From the NCBI GenBank assembly GCA_035301025.1, contig DATGUV010000122.1, positions 1 to 10,419 on the forward strand: 10,419 nt of DNA. The letters are read 5' to 3'. The notes under the pieces were generated by a model. It was not told the DNA's origin. It saw only the letters and a list, made by a program, of their open reading frames with translations, and made no database searches. Positions within the stretch are counted from its first letter, which is position 1. Every line of letters begins with the position of its first letter. This stretch comes from CALAMD01 sp035301025 (GTDB taxonomy: Bacteria; Bacillota; Bacilli; Bacillales; Amphibacillaceae). A program made the translations under genes and the position numbers. Shown here one piece after another: positions 5,715 to 10,419 of the stretch.

Positions 5715-5946
5715 CTCAATCTCCTTTTGAAATTATTCGAACCAATCTACTACACTGTATTCTATCATAATCAAGTACAGGCTGAGACCATACACCTATC
5801 CCATATCGTGATTTTCAATAAAACACTAATATTCACGTATCGATGATGCAAAGCATTTTCATAACAATTGATCTCACTTCTCTAGCACGAAACCATCACA
5901 TGCATGAAATACATATGTAAAAAATGGAGAAAATTCTATTTTCCTG
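5715..5946. other. Intergenic stretch between divergent genes, no gene seen
   Basis: It holds the leader of the leftward membrane-anchored protein and the region before the CsbD promoter. No open frame with a ribosome binding site, tRNA-like fold or convincing hairpin was seen. A weak leftward promoter may lie near 5745-5780 (TTGATT with a poor -10), but I cannot support it well. Confidence 0.4.
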
Positions 5947-5974
5947 TTTACAATTTCAAAATAACTAGTACAAT
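5947..5974 (+). promoter_or_regulatory. Sigma-A-like promoter of the CsbD-family gene
   Basis: TTTACA (5947-5952), 16 bases and TACAAT (5969-5974), 10 of 12 consensus bases, with a leader of about 88 bases. B. subtilis csbD is known for sigma-B control, but I do not find a GTTTAA/GGGTAT pair at the right spacing here. Confidence 0.5.
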
Positions 5975-6068
5975 TTATATATAGGAAGACACAAATAACT
6001 ACTCTATGTAACGTTCTAGACGATGTTAGTTTTATACTAGCATACACAACAACAAGGAGGTTATTAAC

Positions 6069-6263
6069 ATGTCAGACAACGGTTTTAAAGACAAAGCAAA
6101 AGGTGCAGTGGATAAGGCAAAAGGTAAAGTGAAAGAAGAGTATGGGAAAGCGACCGACAATGCATCGAAACAAGTCGAAGGTAAAAAAGACCAACTAAAA
6201 GGTGAAGCCAAGAAAAAAGTTGGCGAAGTAAAAGATAAATTCAACAAAGGTGACGAAAAATAA
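6069..6263 (+). CDS. CsbD-family stress-related small protein
   Basis: A 64-residue, very hydrophilic, lysine-rich protein without cysteine, tryptophan or membrane helix. It carries the CsbD plan: DKAKGAVDKAKGKVKEEYGK near the N-terminus and KKDQLKGEAKKKVGEVKDKF near the C-terminus, two similar halves, each able to form an amphipathic helix. The length is normal for the family. CsbD/YjbJ proteins are abundant general-stress and stationary-phase proteins of unknown biochemical role. AAGGAGG lies eight bases before the ATG, an excellent site consistent with high expression. It stands alone between its own promoter and a strong terminator. Confidence 0.92.
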   Translation: MSDNGFKDKAKGAVDKAKGKVKEEYGKATDNASKQVEGKKDQLKGEAKKKVGEVKDKFNKGDEK

Positions 6264-6277
6264 TAATCATACACACG

Positions 6278-6312
6278 AAAACAATCTGTTGGTCTCCAGC
6301 AGATTGTTTTTA
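6278..6312. terminator. Terminator between the CsbD gene and the C45-family gene
   Basis: A stem of about 15 bp (6278-6292 with 6296-6310, one T-G pair) has a three-base loop and is followed by five Ts on the plus strand. It also overlaps the stop codon of the leftward gene, and its minus-strand side has TTTT, so it may serve both. Confidence 0.88.
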
Positions 6313-7368
6313 TTCATCAGATGATTCAGCCATATTAACGAATGGCTCATGATATTCAAGCTTTCCTTTGATTTGAGTAATGTTTGTTTTCTTACCTGTT
6401 ATATACTGGTTAAAATCAAACATGACCGGCATCCGGTTCCCACCAATCGAAAATAATGCCTTTCCCTCTTTAGGGAGATAAGCTGCTGTATGAATCGTTC
6501 CCGCAGAAGCATCATACTTTTTAGAAAATACCTTTCGTTCTTCATCGTTTAATATTTGATACGCCTGATAGATATTCATTCCATGCTCTTTTTGGCTTTC
6601 AATTTCCTTATGTCTCCTGATAGATTCACCCGTCCGTTTACGATTCTCCTCGGTTAATACTTCAAAATGGTTCGTACTAATAGACGACTTTCGTGCAACG
6701 ACCTTGCGAGGTGACGCTTCTACCACGTACGTCTCACCAAGGGGATCCGTTAATACATAACTAAATGTCGTTCGGTGTGGCAATTCTTTTAACAAAGCAA
6801 TTCCTTCTTCCACATTTCCACACGTTTCCAACACTAACCGACCAATCATATTACACAAAAAACCGTCACCCCTACGCACCCGGTTAATAAAATTGTACCC
6901 CATTGCAAGTCCCGCTTCATTCATCCCATCCGTCCGCCCCGTTATTTGCATAGAAGGACCAATGGTTGCATATCCCTCATCTGTCGGTTGGTACAACACG
7001 TACCTCCCCTCATAATGCCGCGGGTGGCTGTCATAATTGCGAACCATATATGCAGGGCCAGTTAAAATCGAACATCCACTTTTTACGTACTCTAGATAAT
7101 ATCCCCCAAACTCCCTTAGCGCACTCGCCATCGTCCATTCTAGTGCATCTGCCAATCCTTGTAGCTCATCTACCATCGGAGGATGAAACGTAGAAAAAAG
7201 ATGGATAGCTTTTTGTTCATCTATAATAAAATCACGCTTCCGCCGTGTTTTCCACAACTTCTCACGTCTGTTTAAAATCGGAGAACTTTTGAGCAACTCT
7301 CCTTGTTTATATCCAAAATCATAATGACTTCCTGTAAACTGAATGACATCACTATAATACTCTTTCAT
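6310..7368 (-). CDS. C45 family / acyl-CoA:6-aminopenicillanic acid acyltransferase-type Ntn hydrolase
   Basis: 352 residues of the AAT/C45 family (isopenicillin N acyltransferase-like). Key signs are SGCSIL with Cys99, the expected N-terminal nucleophile released by self-cleavage of the Gly98-Cys99 bond, followed by VRNYDSHP (Asn111, Asp113), the GMNEAGLAMGYNFI segment, and the late SIGGNR motif. The cleavage would give a pro-peptide of about 11 kDa and a main chain of about 29 kDa. The family cleaves or forms amide bonds on small substrates; true beta-lactam synthesis is not implied in a Bacillaceae genome, and an amidase/acylase role on N-acyl amino acids or peptides is more likely. No signal peptide is seen, so it is cytoplasmic. 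GAGGAGA lies six bases before the ATG. It is the next minus-strand gene after the LXG cassette, 157 bases on, with no visible link. Confidence 0.87.
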   Translation of the reverse strand: MKEYYSDVIQFTGSHYDFGYKQGELLKSSPILNRREKLWKTRRKRDFIIDEQKAIHLFSTFHPPMVDELQGLADALEWTMASALREFGGYYLEYVKSGCSILTGPAYMVRNYDSHPRHYEGRYVLYQPTDEGYATIGPSMQITGRTDGMNEAGLAMGYNFINRVRRGDGFLCNMIGRLVLETCGNVEEGIALLKELPHRTTFSYVLTDPLGETYVVEASPRKVVARKSSISTNHFEVLTEENRKRTGESIRRHKEIESQKEHGMNIYQAYQILNDEERKVFSKKYDASAGTIHTAAYLPKEGKALFSIGGNRMPVMFDFNQYITGKKTNITQIKGKLEYHEPFVNMAESSDE

Positions 7369-7381
7369 CGAAAGTCTCCTC

Positions 7382-7409
7382 TATGCTATAAGTAACTACC
7401 TATAGCATA
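7382..7409. promoter_or_regulatory. Perfect inverted repeat before the C45-family gene
   Basis: TATGCTATA (7382-7390) and TATAGCATA (7401-7409) are exact inverted copies ten bases apart, starting 14 bases before the start codon of the leftward gene. The site could be an operator over the promoter or a leader hairpin. There is no T run, so it is not a terminator. Confidence 0.4.
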
Positions 7410-7525
7410 TCATGCTTTACACGTGGACAAGGATTGTTACGCTTATTGGATGAATATTACCTGCTTGGGCTTGAGCATTCGTAGAGTTTTAGAATAAACA
7501 AGGATAACATAACAACCACATGTCA

Positions 7526-8089
7526 TTATTTCAAATGCTCTTCTACAAACTTCTCTAATGCATTAAAAAAATCTGCAAATCCTTCAGGCGTGATCTGTTC
7601 TAGTCCACTCCCTGATCCCTTATGACTTTGAACAGTCCCATCTTCATATTGGAGCCAAACATTCCACCCAACCCCATCTTGATAAGACGCTGGATCTTCA
7701 GTCGTATAATCATCCTTCCATTCCTGAACATCGTACGTTTCAAGAATATGTAGGATCTCCTCTTTGTCATCAAAAGATTGGGTGTCTCCTTCTGAGTTAA
7801 TTCCATAAGAAGACATCCAAGGATCAATGATTATTTCTTCATGTTCCAAATCAAGTACAATCGTTTCATCTTGTACACCTTCGTTTTTTGTCACGACTAA
7901 TTTAATAATCTTAGATGCATCTTGTTTTTCAGTCGCTTCCGTTGATTGTAAAAAAGAATAAAAGTCATAGGACACTTTAACATTATCTGACATATTAGAT
8001 TCCTCCAAGATTTCTTCCTCCGATTCTTTACAGCCACTAACAAGAATACATATACCAATTATGCAAATACTATACAATACTTTCCTCAC
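7526..8089 (-). CDS. Lipoprotein, probable immunity protein for the LXG metallopeptidase toxin
   Basis: 187 residues with a clear lipoprotein signal: MRK, a hydrophobic core, and the lipobox LVSGC (16-20) with Cys20 as lipidation site. The mature part is acidic. It starts with a Ser/Glu-rich linker and ends with a domain carrying WKDDY, GVGWNVWLQYEDGT, and P-E-G-F-A-D-F-F before the C-terminal helix, a pattern seen in several small Firmicute immunity-type proteins. The GTG start overlaps the stop of the toxin gene (GTGA), and AAGGTGAT inside the end of the toxin gene lies five bases before it, so production is coupled to the toxin. Position after an LXG gene is the usual immunity position. 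As it would sit on the outer face of the membrane, it should neutralise the toxin there. The immunity role is inferred. Confidence 0.8.
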   Translation of the reverse strand: MRKVLYSICIIGICILVSGCKESEEEILEESNMSDNVKVSYDFYSFLQSTEATEKQDASKIIKLVVTKNEGVQDETIVLDLEHEEIIIDPWMSSYGINSEGDTQSFDDKEEILHILETYDVQEWKDDYTTEDPASYQDGVGWNVWLQYEDGTVQSHKGSGSGLEQITPEGFADFFNALEKFVEEHLK

Positions 8090-9723
8090 TTCAAATCACC
8101 TTCACCCATTTGTCTGAAGTACTCATCCATGTGCGATTTTGACGAGGGTAAATACGTCTCAACGCTCTCTACTCCTCGATTCTCTTCGCTTTCCGGAGTT
8201 ACAACTCTAGCGTAGTATTCTGCGAACCCCTCTCGGTTCGGCTCTCTTATTCTATTACCATTTTCGTCAAACCAATAGTCATGTCCATGGCTATAATTTC
8301 CCTCAATGGTTTTGTTCGTAACTCCACCATAAACGTCCGATGCCGTATTATGGTCTGGACCCTCTAGTAGTTTTGTATACTTTCTGTCTATTAACATTTG
8401 TAATTCTTGTTCTTCACTACTAAGTTCCAAAAAACGATCGTTTTGGTTCATCAAGTTTTCAGTTACATTCTCCAACATTTCTTGCTTTTCTTCCGGACTT
8501 AAATCATCATATTTAGGAGACTCCAGTTCTCTAGAAATTTCTTGGTGAACATTATTTCTTACATCTTCATGCATACGGTTACTTAACGTTTGCTCATCTA
8601 TTTTATATACATCTGAAAAAAAGGTAGAATCATCAAACTCTAAATCGTCGTCATCCTCAATCATTGTCCGAAGCATTTCCTCATTATCCTGACCATAGTA
8701 ATAATCAAATGCATGAGCAACCTCATGAAAGTAAGTATAATAACTTCCACGATCGTCATCCCTTAATTCACTAACGTCTAAATAAATAGCATTATCCTGG
8801 TGTGAGAAAAAGCCATTGCTGTTTGTATTCTTTTCCTGTCTTATTTCAGGTGTAATGACTATAATCTCAAACTCATCCAAATACTTCATCCCTAACGTCC
8901 GGTAAGGCTCATCAGCCGTGTACATTAAATGCTTTATTTCAATGATATCCTGTTCATCCAGCGGGGATAAAAATTCATTGGTTTGATCCACATATTCTGG
9001 ATTTGCATCTTCAAATTTTAAAATATCTATAATCTTTTCTTTTGCTTCAGCTCGATCTTCCTTATTGGAAAACTGATCCAAATATTCACCATATTCTTCT
9101 TCTGCTTTTATATCATAATGAATATCTGTCAATTTGGTTGCCCAATCAAGATCCATACCTTTCGTACTAAACGTTCCTGTATTACTGTTAAATCCTTTGC
9201 CATCTTTGATTTCTTGTAAGCCATTTGTGATTTCATTTGCCAGCTGGATGGCTGTTTCATAGTTGCTCGCGGAAGTTCCATTAAATGTATATAGTTTTTC
9301 CAACTTTAATTCTAGCATCTGTTTCATTTTTTCATAAATCATAATAGATACACGTAATAACGGAATAGTCTCACTAGTTTCACGCAAAGAATCGATCATA
9401 CGATTGATTTCTGCAATTTGATCCAATATTTCTGCTTCAACGACATCTGTAGGAGAAACTTCCGCCCTGAAATCACTTGGATACTTCGTGTTTTGCTTTA
9501 TTAATTCTTCACATAAATAAACAAATCCTTGAGCTAGTGGAAAATATGTTTGAGACATAAAAGCTTTTGCAGAATCATAGGTTTTACCCTTTAGATCAGA
9601 AGTAAACACAAGTGTAGAAATCGATTGTTGTATCTGTTCCATCGATTGAATAATTCCTTCACATGCTTGATTCATACTACTTGTTAGTCTCTCTGCTTCT
9701 CCTAGATACATACTTAAACTCAA
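8086..9723 (-). CDS. LXG-domain type VII secretion effector with C-terminal zinc metallopeptidase-like toxin domain
   Basis: 545 residues. Residues 1 to about 200 form a helical LXG domain, with the name motif at SDLKGKTYDSAK (Leu44-Lys45-Gly46). A linker follows, then a C-terminal domain with a zincin signature: HEVAH at 333-337 inside TYFHEVAHAFDYYYG, a highly acidic insert (356-366), the segment DVYGGVTNKTIEGNYSHGHDYW (463-484), and REGFAEYYA (497-505), whose Glu498 or Glu502 is the likely third zinc ligand, as in anthrax lethal-factor-like peptidases. LXG proteins are delivered by the Esx/Ess (type VII) system to kill neighbouring Gram-positive cells. The start is TTG: AAAGGGGG precedes it by nine bases, whereas the first ATG (residue 5) is too far. 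The two genes upstream are matching LXG chaperone-like proteins; the lipoprotein gene overlaps the 3' end. The target is unknown. Confidence 0.9.
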   Translation of the reverse strand: MSLSMYLGEAERLTSSMNQACEGIIQSMEQIQQSISTLVFTSDLKGKTYDSAKAFMSQTYFPLAQGFVYLCEELIKQNTKYPSDFRAEVSPTDVVEAEILDQIAEINRMIDSLRETSETIPLLRVSIMIYEKMKQMLELKLEKLYTFNGTSASNYETAIQLANEITNGLQEIKDGKGFNSNTGTFSTKGMDLDWATKLTDIHYDIKAEEEYGEYLDQFSNKEDRAEAKEKIIDILKFEDANPEYVDQTNEFLSPLDEQDIIEIKHLMYTADEPYRTLGMKYLDEFEIIVITPEIRQEKNTNSNGFFSHQDNAIYLDVSELRDDDRGSYYTYFHEVAHAFDYYYGQDNEEMLRTMIEDDDDLEFDDSTFFSDVYKIDEQTLSNRMHEDVRNNVHQEISRELESPKYDDLSPEEKQEMLENVTENLMNQNDRFLELSSEEQELQMLIDRKYTKLLEGPDHNTASDVYGGVTNKTIEGNYSHGHDYWFDENGNRIREPNREGFAEYYARVVTPESEENRGVESVETYLPSSKSHMDEYFRQMGEGDLK

Positions 9724-9727
9724 GTGA

Positions 9728-10081
9728 TCATTCCCCCTTTCTCATAACCTTTTCCCTTATCAACTCATCTTCCAAACGATCTAATCTTCTCTTTTCTTGA
9801 AAAAGTCCTCTTTGTTGAGCATTTACTTCCCTGTGGACTACACGTTTATGATCATCCAGTTCCATAAAAACCTGATCTAATTGCACAAGAAAACCCCGAT
9901 CCTTTTTCCATGATTCAAAAAGTCGGTTCACAATGTTGCGCTCCTTCATATCAATTTCATGTAAAGTCCTCTCTAGTTGTTCATGTTTTGAAATGGATTG
10001 AGCATTACTTATTTTATTCTCATGTAGATCTATCGTTCTCTTGCGTAAATTTCTTAGGTTCTCTTCCTCTCTATCAACCAT
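9728..10081 (-). CDS. Lap2-like (DUF3958-type) helical accessory protein of the LXG effector
   Basis: About 117 residues, almost wholly helical and highly charged, with two long amphipathic stretches joined near FESWKKDRGF (the W-x-x-x-R/G turn). It lacks signal peptide and membrane helix. Size, composition and position between a WXG100-like gene and the LXG gene match Lap2, which with Lap1 binds the LXG domain and forms the export-competent complex in Streptococcus. I choose ATG at 10081, with GAGGAT six bases before it; ATG at 10093 is in frame but has only a weak site. Its stop is four bases before the TTG of the toxin, and the toxin's Shine-Dalgarno sequence lies in its last codons, so the genes form one operon. 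Assignment is by context and general sequence character. Confidence 0.75.
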   Translation of the reverse strand: MVDREEENLRNLRKRTIDLHENKISNAQSISKHEQLERTLHEIDMKERNIVNRLFESWKKDRGFLVQLDQVFMELDDHKRVVHREVNAQQRGLFQEKRRLDRLEDELIREKVMRKGE

Positions 10082-10107
10082 ACATATCCTCATTTCATCC
10101 GTTTGAT

Positions 10108-10404
10108 TTAAAAGAGATTACTAGATCGGAGAAGTTGATCCATGTTGTTTTGAAGATCTACATCTGTCCGTTCAAATTCTTCTGCAACCGAGTTTAATTG
10201 TTCAATCGTCTTATTAAATGATGTGTGAAAGTCCGTTGCAAGTGCAATTAGGGTCTCATGCGCCTCCAGAGACTTTTCAACGACTACTACCGTTGATCTA
10301 GTCGTCTTATCAATAACTTTACTAGTAGACTGCTTAAGGGAATCAGAAGCAAGACCCATTTCATTTGCTACATCTTTTGCACTTTTATAAGATACTTGTA
10401 CCAT
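10108..10404 (-). CDS. Lap1-like (DUF3130/TIGR04197-type) WXG100-like accessory protein of the LXG effector
   Basis: 98 residues predicted as a helical hairpin of WXG100 size but without the W-x-G turn. Near the C-terminal third the segment EEFERTD holds F-x-x-x-D (Phe77, Asp81), equivalent to the Y/F-x-x-x-D/E export signal of type VII substrates and described for Lap1. It should pair with the LXG domain of the toxin and, with the Lap2-like protein, present the complex to the EssC ATPase. AGGAGG (10410-10415) lies five bases before the ATG. It is the first visible gene of the leftward operon, 14 to 26 bases before the next start; the promoter is beyond the right edge. No esx, essB or essC gene is visible, so the secretion apparatus must be elsewhere. 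Confidence 0.85.
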   Translation of the reverse strand: MVQVSYKSAKDVANEMGLASDSLKQSTSKVIDKTTRSTVVVVEKSLEAHETLIALATDFHTSFNKTIEQLNSVAEEFERTDVDLQNNMDQLLRSSNLF

Positions 10405-10419
10405 TAGGACCTCCTAGAT

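Noticed and set aside
4563..5827. The string TGATTTTCA occurs at 4563, 4608 and 5809, twice followed by TAAAACACT with one indel
   Set aside because: The copies are short, AT-rich and in different contexts; I found no spacing or symmetry suggesting a shared operator or a mobile repeat.

Overview
The window looks like a chromosomal segment of a low-to-moderate-GC Firmicute of the family Bacillaceae. The reasons are strong Shine-Dalgarno sequences (AAGGAGG type), sigma-A promoters, a YjbI-like group II truncated haemoglobin, a CsbD-family stress protein, a LexA site of the Bacillus type (CGAAC-N4-GTTCG), a holin-like type I toxin and an LXG effector cassette. No rRNA, tRNA, CRISPR array, insertion sequence or phage structural gene was seen.

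Layout from left to right. (1) Positions 1-2138, minus strand: most of a large metallo-beta-lactamase/beta-CASP RNA-processing-type protein with an unusually long C-terminal extension; its 3' end lies beyond the left edge. (2) About 2529-2908: a compact locus that reads as a complete type I toxin-antitoxin system. It has a perfect LexA box, an extended -10 promoter, a leader hairpin that buries the ribosome binding site, a 35-residue TTG-started hydrophobic peptide, its own terminator, and on the opposite strand a consensus promoter that drives a short antisense RNA ending in a strong terminator inside the toxin's 3' end. (3) 3185-4065, plus strand: a small Xre-type regulator translationally coupled to a three-helix membrane protein, followed by what looks like the decayed 3' part of a similar membrane protein. 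(4) 4125-4511, minus strand: truncated haemoglobin. (5) 4760-5233, plus strand: a coiled-coil protein built on a 21-bp tandem repeat. (6) 5304-5714, minus strand: a membrane-anchored hypothetical. (7) 6069-6263, plus strand: a CsbD-like protein. (8) 6310-7368, minus strand: a C45/acyl-CoA:6-APA acyltransferase-type Ntn hydrolase. (9) 7526-10404, minus strand: a type VII secretion LXG cassette in the order Lap1-like, Lap2-like, LXG effector with a C-terminal zinc metallopeptidase-like domain, and a lipoprotein that overlaps the toxin gene and is probably its immunity protein.

Two systems stand out. The holin-like toxin appears to be switched on by DNA damage and restrained by both a leader structure and an antisense RNA, an arrangement that recalls tisB/istR of E. 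coli but is built from a Gram-positive toxin family. In the LXG cassette, the surface-anchored candidate immunity protein suggests that the metallopeptidase toxin acts outside the cytoplasm. The secretion machinery itself is not in the window.
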